From Ceratothoa steindachneri (taxonomy: Eukaryota > Arthropoda > Malacostraca > Isopoda > Cymothoidae), in assembly GCA_963969495.1 (NCBI GenBank), contig OZ018329.1, positions 145,571,521 through 145,635,520 on the forward strand: 64,000 nucleotides of DNA, in the 5' to 3' direction. Of the stretch, positions 47,149 through 60,500 are shown one piece after another. Position numbers and translations under genes: made by a program. Numbering within the stretch: the first letter of the stretch is position 1; each line of letters starts with the position of its first letter. The notes beneath the pieces are model-generated. The model searched no databases, was not told where the DNA came from, and worked only from the letters and a program-made list of their open reading frames with translations.

Positions 47149-49011
47149 GTGGTAATCCACTTATATACAGATATTGGATTGCACATGCATATATGGACTG
47201 GTCGGAATTCTTGGATTAGAGTCAGCAACCACCAAGTTGGAAACTTGCAAGGGCGGAAAAGTTTTGGCAAAGATTTACCGGAACGCTTCCATTTTTCTCC
47301 ATTTTTGCTTCCTCACCTCGGCCTGGAAGTCAACCACTCGCAAAGGCGGAAAAGCTTTGAAAAATTTTGTCAAAACGTCTCCTGGAAGCTACCAACCATA
47401 AAAGAAGAAGAAATAGAAGCCAAAATACACACACAAAAACTTATCCTACGTGCTTGCCTCAGGGTAATTAACGGCCAGGCCAAACAGGAGAGAGGTACAG
47501 TCTTTGAAATCCTCTTCAGAAAACTTAGTGTCGCAGTAATATGCTTTATTGACACCCCAACGGGTTACTTGGAGATCTGCAAACGAGAAAAAGACATCGA
47601 ACTAATCAGCAGGGAAGATGGCATTCGGGTTTTACAAGGAATATTCCTCCAGCCAACAGTTCCACCACAAATACAGGCCCACTGCAGTGAGGTTTATCGT
47701 CGCCTTGACCCCTGGATAGGTGATCGTACGAAGGAAGAACTAGCCGAAGAAATTGAGGCCAACCAAAGCTGGGCGAAAGTTTCAGAGATAATAATGTTCC
47801 GAAACCGAAGAGAGAACAAAGAATACTCCCATGTATTCAAAGTTATCTTCACGGAAACAGAGATGGCCCAGAGGGCCAAAGAGAGAGGTCTTCTTCTCTT
47901 CTACGCAAAAATAAGTGGGGACCAAATTGAGAGTGAGGAGTTCACACCTGTACAGATGTGTTTCCGTTGTTACAAGATGGAACAACACTCCACAAAGGAC
48001 TGTCAGGAAGTTGAAGAGACATGCTGCAGATGCAGTGAACGAGGCCACAGCTGGAAAAACTGCATGAAGAATAAGAAGTGCGTGAATTGCGGGCAGGGCC
48101 ATAGAGCACTAGCCTTGGCATGTCCAATAAAAAGAAATATCATTAAGAAAAAACAGAATGCAAAGAGAGAAGAAGGACAAAGAAAGAGGACTACTACGTA
48201 TGCGCAAGCAACGAAGGCATCCTACCCTACACAAGCTCTGACTAAGACGTACATCAAACTGGAGAACGAGGAATCGACGAAGATTCTCACCTTCATTCTT
48301 TATGTACACGTGAGAAATCTTACGAATCCGGGCACGTTCTCTAGTGAGCTGAATTTGATGCTGAAGAACAACAACCTGAGTGAGATGTGGTTCCCAGAGA
48401 ACCCTCCCTCAGGAGATGTCTCACAACTTCAATTCTCCCCAAAGATAATCGAAGAAGAAGTTATTGCAGCAGCATCTACTCTCCAAGCCAAATCAACGGT
48501 CCCCGCACGAAAGGTCCAAGAATAAGAAAATCAGGAGCCCCCTAGAAGAGCCGACCCCAGAATTGAAGTGAGAAAGGCGAGGCAAGGAAAAGCAAGGAAA
48601 CCTACCACAAAAGTACCAAAAAGAAGGAAAAGTCATACGACAACCGACACAGACTCGGACAGTGAGAGCATCGTGAGCGTAGCCACAAGAGATGTCAAAA
48701 CAGAAAAGAAAAAAAACAAGAAAAACAGACACAAGTACGACGGCGGGGAACTGGGTTTGAAGGTCTACACTTCGGACAGATACCGTTTCCTAGAAAGTCT
48801 AGACTTCACGGATATCACGAATGGATTAAAAAACCAAAAGCTGAAATGGACGTTTACCGAGACAGATGACGGAACCGAAGTCGCGGGAGCACTTTTCTCT
48901 GGAAAGTGGTACTCGACAACATCTCCTTTCATACAATCCCGGCCATGGAATTTAAGAAGCTCAAAAGTGGAAAGGTTCGCAATCACAGGGAATAAGCAAC
49001 ACACTCTATAA
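47149..49011 (+). pseudogene. Retrotransposon ORF1 (Gag-like, zinc knuckle) with one internal stop
   Basis: The frame from 47,149 runs to a TAA at 48,523-48,525 and continues in the same frame to 49,011, so a single stop divides it. The true start is unsure; the first in-frame ATG is at about 47,188. Three knuckles occur at about 47,956-48,123: C-F-R-C-Y-K-M-E-Q-H then C; C-C-R-C-S-E-R-G-H then C; C-V-N-C-G-Q-G-H then C. Their spacing (CX2CX5HX4C, CX2CX4HX4C, CX2CX3HX6C) is typical of Jockey/I/R1-group ORF1. The part before them is probably the RNA-binding fold of such proteins. A basic K/R-rich segment follows. The protein would package element RNA for retrotransposition. Confidence 0.85.
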
Positions 49012-49024
49012 GTACACACAAAAC

Positions 49025-51525
49025 ATGGAGAACACAAACAACACCCTAAAAATCTTAACACTAAACACAAACGGATGGTTGGGGAAAGCGAATTAATATG
49101 GCAAATATTGAGAAGGGCGGACCCCGACATTATCCTAATGTCAGAACACGGTGTTAACACTAATAGGATACGGACGAAAATCCCAGATTTCCACGTCCTG
49201 GTAAGGAAAGCCACTCAAGAGAGATATGACGGTGCTGCTATCGCGGTCAAACTCCCTACACTTGTTGGGGACTCACAATTGCAGGCGCATACCAGCCTCC
49301 TCGCCGTCGGTATCTTCCCATCAACAACCTCCTGACCCTAACAGCCCACCGCAGGAATGTCTTTATTGGGGGTAACCTCAATGCCTGTCTGGGGGCCTCG
49401 GGCTACACGACAACTAACGAAAGAGGAAAAAATCTACAACTGGTCATCGACCGGGACAGACTCGAGAGAGCCAGGCTGGAATTTGCGACCTACATCACGA
49501 AAAGAAGTGCAACAGCCCTGGAAATAATACTAACAAGTACCAACTTCCCTTTCAATCTGGTCAGTATGCCTGGCCCCACGGTTCCAAGCGACCATATCTC
49601 CATTATGACCACAATATCCCTCGCACCTATCATGATTCTTATCCGACCCAGGAAGTGCTTTGCAAAAGCAAATTGGGAGCTGTACAAACAAATGCTCAAC
49701 AGCTATGAACCAGCAGACCTAAGCGAAGCTATCCTGGAAGAGATTAACGAGGAGATTAACCGCATCACACTCCTGATCAGGGAAGCGGACGAAAAGTGCA
49801 TTCCTTGCATCACGCACAAAAGCCCTCCGCAACCCAGGTGGACCGAGGAGATGCGAGAATTTGCCACAGAGCATAGAGCGATCTATGAAGAAGTAAATAA
49901 AATTTAGCCCAAACAGGTACAACACCAGAAGGCTCCGACAACTCAGAGAGGAGCTCAAAGCCCTGATCACCACACAACAAAGGGCCATATGGGACGAAAC
50001 CATAGAAAAACTCGACTCTGAGCAGAACCCCCCAAAATTCTAAAGGGAGATTAAAAAGCTCAGAGTTTTGCCCCCGAAGGAGAGAATGAGGCTGGTAGAA
50101 AAATAGCGAAACCATCGAAGAACCGGAAAGTCTCGAAAGAAAGTTCAAGAGGTACTGGAGAAAAGTATTCTCCATCCCCCCTGAAGAGAACGAGGATTTT
50201 GACTTAGAGTTTGAGCACCAGATCGTAGACGAACTCACTACCAGAATCCACCGAACCCATTCCCACCCGCACGTTTCCGAAGAGAGGAGAATGATGGGCC
50301 ACGGGCATCCAATCACCACTAAAGAATTTCTGAGCACGCTCAAAATCTTCAAACAGAGAGCTCCTGACTGGGCAGGGATTACCAAAAATCATTTGATAAA
50401 TGCCCCCCACGACTGCTACAAGGCATTACGAACGTAATGAACGCCGCCCTTACCACTGGCTACTTCCCCGAAGGGTATAAGCTGGCAAAAGTCATCTTTA
50501 TACCAAAAGGATAAAAGGTGCCTGAACAGCCGATGGACTACAGGCCCATCTCCCTCCTGGAAATCATCAGTAAGATTCTGGAAAATATTCTAGCTAACAG
50601 GCTCAAGAAACAACTCGAAGAGAAGGGGGCCCACAACCCCCAACAGCATGGGTTCCCGAAAAAACGCGGAACGGATACCGCACTCGCGCTCCTAACCGAG
50701 AAAATCGCCAAGTGCCAAGCGGAAGGAAAATACACTGACATCGTGCTCAGGGACGTTCAGAAGGCCTTCGACAAGGTCTGGTTGAGGGGCCTTCAATATA
50801 AGTTACTGAACCTTCAGCTAAACCCGAATCTGGAGCGCATTATCTGCGACTTCTTCATGGAACGGCGCGCCAGAATCATGATTGAGGGTCACCAAGGACC
50901 TGAGTTCCTCCTCGAGGCCGGAGTCCCGCAGGGCAGTTTTCTGAGCCCTCTCCTTTACCTAATCTACACAATATATTTACCAACCCCGGTAAAGGAGGAC
51001 TCATTATATCTCCAGTTCGCAGACGGTATAACCCAAGTGATCCCTGGTACATACAGGAATCCCAGGGCTCAGACTCAAGAGACTGATAATGAGATCAGGA
51101 ACATAAATGAGTACGAAAGTAAGTGGAAGATCCGCACGAATAGAAGAAAGTTCAAGATCCTCGCCCTCCGTCGCAGAAAAACAGCTGACGTGAAAATAGT
51201 GAAACTGATATTTCCCTATCACCAAGAAGGGACCGTTTGGGGACTCAAAATCACCCCCACCCAGTACGGGCATCACTTCAAAACTCGGGAAAATCTCGCG
51301 AGGTTGGAACTATCCAAACTCCACCGATTCAGGGGTATGAGATCTAGCAATATCCGAAAGATATATCTCTTCCACGTACGACTAACACTCATATACCCCG
51401 TGGTGATGGCCCAAACCCTAAGAAGGAAGCGCTTGAAGCGCCTACAAATAGTCCAAAATAAGGCGACTCTCTACATAAACAACAAAATAAAGCGAGACCG
51501 AATTCTCCAAACACAACTCCCCTAA
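49025..51525 (+). pseudogene. Retrotransposon ORF2: endonuclease and reverse transcriptase, inactivated
   Basis: The ATG at 49,025 gives L-K-I-L-T-L-N-T-N-G-W, the start of an EEP endonuclease, then shifts frame near 49,075. At about 49,360 the frame reads G-G-N-L-N-A, where active enzymes have G-D-x-N, so a catalytic Asp is Asn. S-D-H-I-S-I at about 49,588 keeps the last motif. Further breaks occur near 49,340, 49,905, 50,040, 50,105, 50,435 and 50,512 (stop). The RT frame 50,518-51,525 has Y-R-P-I-S-L-L, D-V-Q-K-A-F-D-K-V-W with the first Asp kept, G-V-P-Q-G-S-F-L-S-P, and F-A-D-G instead of Y-A-D-D. The last change alone should abolish polymerisation. Confidence 0.9.
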
Positions 51526-51898
51526 AGAGCCGCTCTGACACCTATCAATCTGGTGACCCAAAGTTTGGGCCAAAGGAACTTGGGAGAGGATCTTGAATGA
51601 AACGGCGCCGGAACTAGCGGAGGATCTAAAAATCCCAGCGAACAAAAGGGATAAAGTAAGCAGGAAAAGGCGATTTTCTAGCTCGAGAGAATGCTCGGAG
51701 GAGCAGTTGGCACCGTGGTTCACATATTAAACCACACCGAAAAAACAAGTACAAACTCGATACATTAACAAATTCACTCATAAACACGTATGAATATGTA
51801 GTATGCAAGGTAATTTAATGTATATTGTAGACATTTAGAATTACTCTGGAAAAAAAAAATATAATAAAAAAATAAAGAAAGAATAAAAAATAAATAAT

Positions 51899-51902
<4 letters not shown>

Positions 51903-51956
<54 letters not shown>

Positions 51957-51957
51957 T
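51903..51957 (+). repeat. Poly-A tail followed by (TA)n
   Basis: There are 32 consecutive A (51,903-51,934) and then about 23 bp of TA repeats. The A-run marks the 3' end of the retrotransposon. The preceding 60 bp are also A-rich. Confidence 0.9.
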
Positions 51958-54700
51958 AAATTTATGTAAGTTTGTCTCTCTTAAAATAAGCATAATATTA
52001 AGGAGAAAAAAGAAAAAAAAGGTTGCAAATTATGTACAAAATAAAAGCTTGAATGCGTGAAATATATATTAAGATACACACAAAAATGCAAAATACAGGA
52101 TTGAAGGTAAAAAAAAGGAAATAAGAAAATTAAACAAATGAAAAGCGTAGCCCTCACTACCAGGGCAAACCCTACAAACTCTCTTCACCCATAACCTATT
52201 ATCTCATCTTCTACTCAAATCTCTTCCTAACTATTCATCATCATCATCATCATCTTTCAGATGTGGAAATATTTCACTATAAATAGAATACAAATTAAAT
52301 ACCGCATATGAACACACCTCCAATACTCATACTAACGATACACCTTTTACTTCAAAGTATTTCCCACCCAACTTCTTTTGTTCCTCCCATTCTCATCAAG
52401 TCTCTTGAGCCCTTCCGTATTTGAACTCTCTCCCCTGGCTCCTATTTTGTCTGACATTCCCTTGATTTGGTCCCATTTGTTCCTCTCATTCCAGCGGAAT
52501 ACCCAAGTGTCTCAGGCACTGCAACCTATTTATTTGTTGTGGTTCATCGATGACCAATAAATCGTTACCTAAAGTAAGGGGGAGCCATGTGTTAACAAAG
52601 AATTCGCTTGTTCTGCAATACGAATGAATGTCTAGCGTTTGTATGAGTCTTCTCGCCGAGTTGCACTCATTATCGTGACCAACAGTTTAATGTGTGATCG
52701 GGATGACGGCTTTCAATAACATAGGACAGCAGCCACAAATTCCTTTCGAATGTGAACTTCATACAACAACAAGTAACAATTAGATATGTGACCTCACTTT
52801 ACTTTAATCGAAGGCTGTAGCTTCACATGACCTTCCGCGAATCCAACTGCCTCTCCTCAACAATAAATTGCTAGCCATCTTCACAGGTTTGGAACCAGCT
52901 TATTTAGCTCCACCCCATGTTCATTATAAATTTACATCTATCGGTATCCTTTTCACAGAGACTTTACTGTGTGTTATAATTATATATTTCCTACTTTTGC
53001 ACCAAACTCTTAAAATATGTTCTAATTATAAACTTTTGCAAAATTCTTTTAAATATAATTAATGCCTAGTTCCTAGCTCCAAAATAGAGTCAAGTCATAT
53101 AAAATAATAAACTTTTAGTCTCTTGATTTTTTTACTAAGATATTCTCGTGTTAGTTTGCCGTTCATTTCTTATTTATTACTACAAGTGTGTTTTCGCAGA
53201 TCCATAATTGAAGATTGGATTGCGCTCTTGAAGGTCAAAGAGAACAGCTGTTTGTCCAAATATTCGACCACTCCGCTATATGCTTACTCGCAGAAGCATC
53301 TAATTAATACTTTACTATTTACCCTACTTGAAACTCACTCGCGAAAATTAACCCTCAGGTCCATAATTATTCTTATAGAAAAACAGTACATAAGGAACTC
53401 ATTAATTTAAACTACAATCTTACCCAGTATCATGACATAAGGCCTCATAAATTTTATCTCCTCACTCTAACTTCCTTTCGCTTACCAAGCATTCCGGGAA
53501 CCTATTAATTTATTTACACTTCTCTCACTCTAAAAAAAATTCTTCTTTCATTTCACAGTCATTCCCATATACCTACGTTGCAGTCTTCTTTGGCGCATTA
53601 GACCCACACATTCAATTGAATGCCGTATGTAAATTTTAAGCTAAGAGGACTTGAATACCAGCCACCAAGTGACCATATTATCTCTCTCTTTTTCTCACTC
53701 ACTCTCGCCTCAGTAATCACCTTGAGACCAACTAGCCTTGCTGATGCGGTTTGACTTTAAATTCCGAACCTCTTTTACTCTATGGACAGTTAAAAAGTAG
53801 GAAGGAATTATTATAAACCGTTTGCAATAAAGTGCACAGGGTGTACCTTTGTAACCTATATCATCTCGCTTCATCAGTTACTCTTTCGTTCCGCGAACAC
53901 GAAGTTAACTCAATCAAGCATGGTTGCCAACATTGATAACTTTTTCAATCTGCAAACTATCAGTGAAACTCTGTGGTACATAATCAAATAGCACGATTAC
54001 CTTTTTATTGGTCTCTCATTAGTTCATGGATTATACATATGTAGATGAAACCTAGTGCTCCAAAACTTAGAGTCATTCACATACATATTAGTGACCTTTT
54101 CGCTCTTTGGAAATTCATTGCAAATTAAAAATTCCTTTCCCCCGTCATATTCCCTGTCCCAAGGACATTAATCTAAGGTAAGTAATAAAACTTGGCTATT
54201 GAAAATTCTACTGTCGCAAGTGCTTCCCAAATTTTTGACAAACTAATCTCCAAATTTCAAGTAATCATTCAAGAAACTTAGAGAATCAAAACTTCACATT
54301 GGTATAAATCCATCGAAACTGCAAACAAAGCACAATATTCCTTTAGTTTTTGTCTCGCTGTGCTACGAGCACATTGTTCTCAACTTCCACGGGAAAAGAT
54401 ACATAATTATACACTAGACCAACCCATCACGCATGTCTAATCGGAACTGGCTGGCCTAGGTTGTGTCCTATTTTTAGATCTCTTGATATGACCTAAATCC
54501 AAAAAGTCTAGAGACCGAATTTCGCGTCATTCTTGTAAGGCATCACGCTCCTCTCCCATGGAAAAACTTTGGACTACAAAATTCCCCCATTGATGCTAAA
54601 TATGCTAAACTACTAGTATCCTTCCTACTTAATCTCGCCACCTGTGTGCGGCAACTACTTAAATACAACTAAACACTATATACAGACAACTGCTTTTCTA
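51958..54700. other. No recognised gene; short (CAT)n at 52,235-52,254
   Basis: AT-rich DNA with open frames up to 95 codons, none with a recognised motif. The right part may contain decayed gag and protease of the Gypsy relic that follows, but no D-T/S-G active site could be found. Confidence 0.35.
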
Positions 54701-54714
54701 TACTTTGCAGGCAA

Positions 54715-56540
54715 GGCCAGCTGTAGCCTACTAAACTAGAGGCTGCTAAAGAGAGATTGCTAAAAGTAGAAGATTATTATCATTAGACAAATTCGATGTC
54801 CATGTGGGCCACCTTTGAATCTAGTTTTGTAGAATGGTTGCTCTTATAGGCCGGTTTGTCTCTCCGGTGATTTAAGTGGAGTTGTCAAAGTAGATAGATG
54901 CTCTGTCTTCTTCACCATTGATCTCACACTAGTCATTGCATTTGCAAAAGTCTTTGCTTACCTTGACCTGGCAAAGGCGTTTCATTAAATACTTATGCAA
55001 GAAACTTCGAGCACTACAAATTCCTTCACATGACTCTTAGTTTGAGTTTATAATCCCTAACATTTGTGTTTTCAAATATCAGTTCCAAGTGACACTCTCT
55101 TCTATCTACTCTTTTATATATGAATTTATGGTTTAGTCAGCTTACCACGAACAACACATTATTTGTAGTTAAAGTGAGTCCTTAAACGTTTATTTTTTTA
55201 TTATTTAATCTCTTACTGATATTTTTACATGCTCTTTCCTATTGGAAGAATGACAAAGATGGACCTCTTAACGAGCTCTTTAATGGTGCACACAAACAAG
55301 GCAAATATCCTATGAATTCGTCACATTGTGAGAACAACGCTTTTCGTGCGGCTAAAACCGCGATAATTAACGCGGTTGATCTACCTTTCCCATTATATTA
55401 AACGCTACCATTAGAATTCTTACGGATGCAGGTGGCGAACGTAGGGAGCTGCCATTATTTTTGTTTCTTAAAGCGGTTCGCTCCTGTAAGGCAAAATATG
55501 CCAACCACTACTCATAGAGAGCTAAGCTCAGCAGTTGAAGAAAATTATGATAAATTTCATTGACTCTAATTCACTGGTCTAATGTAACCTTAGTTCCAAG
55601 CAGAGTGCACTTAAGCTCGCATTTTACTCTCTAAATGCAGATGATCCTTTATTATTTGCTAGGCAGTTAGACTTCATTACGCGGTTTGTTAACAAAATGA
55701 TATCATTCACAGATACTCTCACAAGAGAAACGGAAAGCGGAGAAATTTTTTTTCCTGAGACTAGCCTTCACCCATCAAATCCTTGAGAATTAGTTGCCAC
55801 TCATTACACAACGCTCCTTCAGCCAATTCTTATGACTTGAATTACGAACATTCATACGATATTAAAATAAATCCATGAATTCGCGCTTGCAACCGTTAAG
55901 AAACTGCGTCACACTCTAAACATTCATGAGGTGGGAGCGAACAAATGTATAACTTTATTTTATCGCTTTCCATAAAACTAATGAAACAATTCCCTTCATT
56001 ACATTTCTAGATCGAGTTATGATCACTGTTCATGACTCGTTTAAAGATCAGGTTTTCCAGCTTTACATGGAATGGTACACTATTAGTTCAGAGCTAATTT
56101 TTCTTGTAGGTAAATACTTTGTTTGGAAATTAATGTGCCAATATAGCAGTTTCATGGGCTTTATAGTTAGGTAAGGAAAAAAAATATCTCTTCACAGTCG
56201 ACGTTAGCCCAAACTCCCCCAGAAACAGTTGCACATATAAACATCAAGCCAGCGTGATTACCTTCTGCTCGAAATGGAATTTCCCGCATTCCTGTCTACG
56301 GTAAGCTTTAAGCGAATAGCGATGGACGAGCAATTTCTCTTCGTTATTTAAAAAGCGGAATTTACACATAAAAGTTCCACCATCATCGATTCATACAAAT
56401 GGATCCAAAGAGGCACAGGTTATAAAAAATTTATCTCAACACGGATTCAACGCTGATAGGAAAATGCTAGTTTGGGCATTAAGAAAGGAATTGGGTCAAA
56501 ACGGCAATCTTCTTCTATACCTATTTCCACATTATTTGGC
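54715..56540 (+). pseudogene. Gypsy-type (mag-like) LTR retrotransposon pol relic
   Basis: The connection to RT shows T-K-L-E-A-A-K-E-R-L-L near 54,750 and P-P-L-N-L-V near 54,810. RT motif A is at 54,950-54,985: A-K-V-F-A-Y-L-D-L-A-K-A-F-H followed by a stop, then I-L-M-Q-E. The tether and RNase H follow: P-L-N-E-L-F-N-G-A-H-K at 55,264, A-F-R-A-A-K-T-A-I at 55,339, I-L-T-D-A near 55,420 with the first RNase H Asp, R-E-L-S-S-A-V-E-E near 55,520, and A-R-Q-L-D-F-I-T-R-F at 55,658. The region around 56,410-56,530 (Y-K-K-F-I-S-T-R) may be the integrase zinc finger, but this is weak. The RT Y-x-D-D part is not recognisable. No LTRs were identified. Confidence 0.75.
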
Positions 56541-57534
56541 TCACTCCTAACCTTCTGGTTTTGTGGAAAAAAGTGGAAAACTTGTATTGCCATTTTTATG
56601 CCTCAAAATCGAATAACTGAATTAATCCTGCATTTTATCAAGTTCTATATAAATATTTTAATCTGAAGCCTTTTTCCTCAGCTGTGTGTCTATGATGCGA
56701 GTCATATGAATAAGCTGGATACCCTCTTTGACTCAGAAGCAATTAGACACTCGAATACCAGGCTTCAAAGCGCGCGCTCGCGCTCTCTCTTTCTTTCTAT
56801 CTATCTATCTTTCTAACTTACTGAGTGCCCCCAATTTGGCATCAGCTATGACAATGTGTTGTTCTCACCTCACTTCAGACACAATACCTCCCTAAATGTC
56901 GATATTGTTGTGCTCTCTGTTAAGCATAATAGAAAGAACTAATTAATATCAACCTCTTGTATTAATAAATACATAATATCAGTGTCTTTATACGGATAAA
57001 GCTATCTGCTTCATCCTGCCATTGTTATTCACGTTATATCACATGTATATTTGAAATCGCACTAGTTGAAGGGGGGAAATAAGGACTCTAAAACCACATA
57101 TAACAATCTTCACCAAAAAAGACCATCGCATTATGCTGTCCTGCATTTATCTTTAGCGTCCTCTTCCTCCTCCTCCTCACACTTATCTTATTAAAGGCTA
57201 AAAACAACATTTTTGAATCTCTCTGATCTAGGGGTGCCAGATGGGTGTTTCAGGAAAGAAATGTATGGCAGTAACGCCGTCAATAAACTTAAAGTTCTAC
57301 TTTTCCAGCACTTGCCATTAAAATGTATTTTCCTATTGTGTGCAGGATTTTCGATATGGAAGTAGAAGAAATCTACATCTATGCTCTCCTGCGCGCCTAC
57401 CACAACACATCCACATCACCAAGCAGAACAACGTCAGTCTCCTAACCGTCCACAGCAAAGGAGAGAGGCCCAAGAACGGGTAAGACCTCTTTCGGGCAGA
57501 CTTCCTTTACTTAACCATTTTGCTTTGAGAAAGA
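56541..57534. other. No recognised feature
   Basis: Contains a short pyrimidine-rich simple tract (56,770-56,815). It may hold the rest of the Gypsy integrase, beyond recognition. Confidence 0.3.
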
Positions 57535-57594
57535 CGAAGAAGAAGAACGGAAGAAGGCGAAGAAGAAGAACGGAAGAAGGCGAAGAAGAAAAAC
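57535..57594. repeat. 23 bp purine-rich tandem repeat
   Basis: The unit 'cgaagaagaagaacggaaga' plus 'agg' starts at 57,535 and 57,558, and a partial unit starts at 57,581. Confidence 0.8.
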
Positions 57595-60500
57595 ATCTTT
57601 GCGGCCACGTTGTTCAGGGACGTCATTAGCTTAAGCTACGTGGAAAGGCCTCTGCTCACTTGTTAAAGTATGTTGTTATGATTTTCGACCAATATTAAAG
57701 AAAACTGGTGGTGTTGACGCATCCTGGCGTTGATATTATGGCGTTCTACTTCTTATTTATTCTACTACTACTCTTGGCTACATGGGTAACCACATTTGTT
57801 ACTACTCACCATTTAATGTACTGGTTTGTATCTCGCATGGGCTCCGTGGTAGAGTTATTGAACTTCTCCGCGCGAGCATCTTGTCTTTGCTCATTGACCC
57901 CGGTTTCCTCGCCTCTGTAAGTCTCTTGATATCAAGTAAATTAGTTCAATGAATTGACATAATACCAAAATCAATATCTAATTTGAAATTGTATAATTAA
58001 TTAATTTTATTTATCAGTTAATTTTTCATCACTTTGGCCTAAATTTGCATTATCATATCTTTTATATTAATTACATTAAATTAGTATTTCTTGAAATTTG
58101 TTACCAGAGAAGTTAATGCTTGTATAATAAAGAATTCAAATTCTAATAGTCAAGAATGGCTAATTTAGATATAATACTGCTCAAAACGTTGACTTCACTT
58201 ATCAACAGTACCGTGCTTAGCAAGGGTTACATCTTAGCTTTAATTTTTCAACTTTCAAGTTTTATCAAATTAATTGCATCGACAATTATTGGCCTCAAAC
58301 AACCCCATATTGAAATTAGGCCTAAAATCATTACATCCTCTACTGTGGACACACTCATCCGAATGTCCTTCATACCAAGAAAGACATGTTTGTAGATCTG
58401 CTCTTAGAACTGGAGTAGTTTTGTCTTTATTTACAAATTCTTCAATTTAAATATTTATAAATCAAAGTCCATTAACTAGAAATTAGGATATATCTGATAT
58501 AATATTAACTTACAATTTTAAAGAATAAATTCTGGTTAAAAGGACACACCGTTGGGAACCCTGAATACCAAGGAGATCTTATTCATCTCCTTTGGTGGCC
58601 TCAAGCGGCAAATTTCACCAACTTTGATGCTTGCTTGAGGTGCAACTTTGGTTGAAGAAGAAATCTTTAGCCCACTTCAACAGCAAAAGGGATGCTGGAG
58701 GCACATTTGGAGTTCATGATCCGTATAACTTTTGAGGTTGTCTTGCGTTCACTGATGTTCATGGCTTTGCTCCTGGCCTTTTTGCTGAATGATAAAGGCT
58801 ACCCTAATCTTTGCAGAGTGCATTTAATGCAGTGTTTCGCCTGCGGGAGAAGGAACATTGGCCTCAATATTCTTCGCGGGTGATGGAAGAACATATGACG
58901 ATGCCTGTATTGGTTCGATGGCTATGGGCCAACAAGTAGCTGACAAAGTCATCTTTAGTAGCTGACTCCCTCTAAACAAAGAATCTACCCCTTCCTATCT
59001 AACAACGTCAAATAATATGAGTGTTGCCATATTTTCATCTTATTGTGTCAAGCATTTGTCGTCATGTGGAGCTCAATAATTCTCTTTATGCTGCTAAAGT
59101 AGGCAGAAGGATAGCTCCGCCTACTAAAAGTCGCACTTCAATCAGGCGTCAAGGTCGTGAATATTTGCCACGACATAACAACAAAGTAGAAGAATAAGAT
59201 CTTAATTTGACGAGCCTTACTGGTGCGTGAAAACTAGAGTAAAGGACCACTGACAAAATGTTCGCGCGGGTTAGCTTAATAAAGGGCTCACATACCACCT
59301 GCAAGAAGGCAAACCACCGAGTCAATTGAAAGCGACCTGTTTGTGCGCATCTACACCCAGCAGAAGTAGCAGAAAAGTAAGCCTTCATAGCTAAGTCAGA
59401 ATGCCTCAACACCAACCAGCCTTTTTCACCTTAGTCAGAATGTAACGACAGGTGTTTTTTTTGCCACTCTCACTTCCTCATGCCTCCTTTTCTCTGAATA
59501 AACACTGTGAGAGAAGTTCTCAAATCGAAAAAGTAACAATATGTATATAATGGAACAATCAGCTACAAATTCAGATTGGGTAGCTTATGTATAATCTGAA
59601 GGATATTTAAACGGGTAATACGTTAATCAGGCTTTCCAATATTGCCCTTGCTTCCATTGGAACCTTCATACTCATATTAGTGCAATGGTGGCTTATTTAG
59701 GTTGTTTTCCATCTGCAAACTAATCAAATTAATTTTTGTCTATATATATATCAGAAGGTAGTTAGAGTTGTTCATCACGCAGGGTCAAAAAGTGAAATTT
59801 GAAGTATATATTTTTGTTTATTTCCATTTTCGATAATATTTTAGATTCGCGGATAACTTTTCTTTCAGTCCTGATTTCTTTAAGTATAAATGTTTCAACA
59901 AAGGCATAACCAGGCTGTCAACCTTTGGAATGGGCATCTCAATATATATCCGAAATCAACAACGTCTATAATCTAGCACATTTGCTCATAACCCTCTAAC
60001 CTTAGAAAATATCACATCTTAAACTTAGTTAACCTACTCGTTTCTTGGCTCGGTAAAATGGCATTACAAACTTCCTTACAAGTCAATTGCGCTGTGACTG
60101 TTTTTCCTCCTCTATTATTTTTCCCATCAATTTTGAGCGCTTTGTCTCAATGTCATTAGTGATCAGAAGCAAGATTTGAATTTAGACTGTCTTTTACTTT
60201 AAGTAATATCACCCCCTCGGAGTCGGTTAACACATTCGATTTTCCCATTCTTTTGTGTCTCTTAAACTGCTCGTTGTTTGCCGTTGTATTTTGTTTTTAT
60301 ATTTTGGTTATTTGAAATTTGTATGTTTTTTTAATTATGCCGAGCATTAATCTGTAACGTGATTACAGCGACTGGGCTCTTTAAAAATATGAAAAAATGA
60401 CCTAGCTGAAGGGTCGGCTAACTAGATAATGGTATCTTGTCACTCCTGTTTTTGGACAAAACCTGTGGCATGGCTGCTTGCAACCTGGACCATACCAGGC

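Larger units (their letters stand above)
47140..51934 (+). mobile_element. Jockey/I-group non-LTR retrotransposon, near full length, inactive
   Basis: The element has the order ORF1 (with three CCHC knuckles), apurinic-type endonuclease, reverse transcriptase and a 32 bp poly-A at 51,903-51,934. The 5' border is not visible, so 47,140 is approximate. No RNase H domain was seen after the RT. ORF1 has one internal stop, and ORF2 has several frameshifts, stops and changed catalytic residues. A related copy in the opposite orientation lies at 62,620-64,000. Confidence 0.9.

Noticed and set aside
49810..50385. 191-codon open frame on the minus strand
   Set aside because: It lies antisense to the retrotransposon ORF2, has no motif, and is a shadow of the plus-strand coding. 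Similar shadows are at 47,782-48,102 and 48,765-49,214.
54940..55010. LINE-type RT because of the LDLAKAF motif
   Set aside because: The following H-x-I-L-M-Q-E and the downstream RNase H and A-R-Q-L-D-F-I segments fit Gypsy pol better than a LINE RT.
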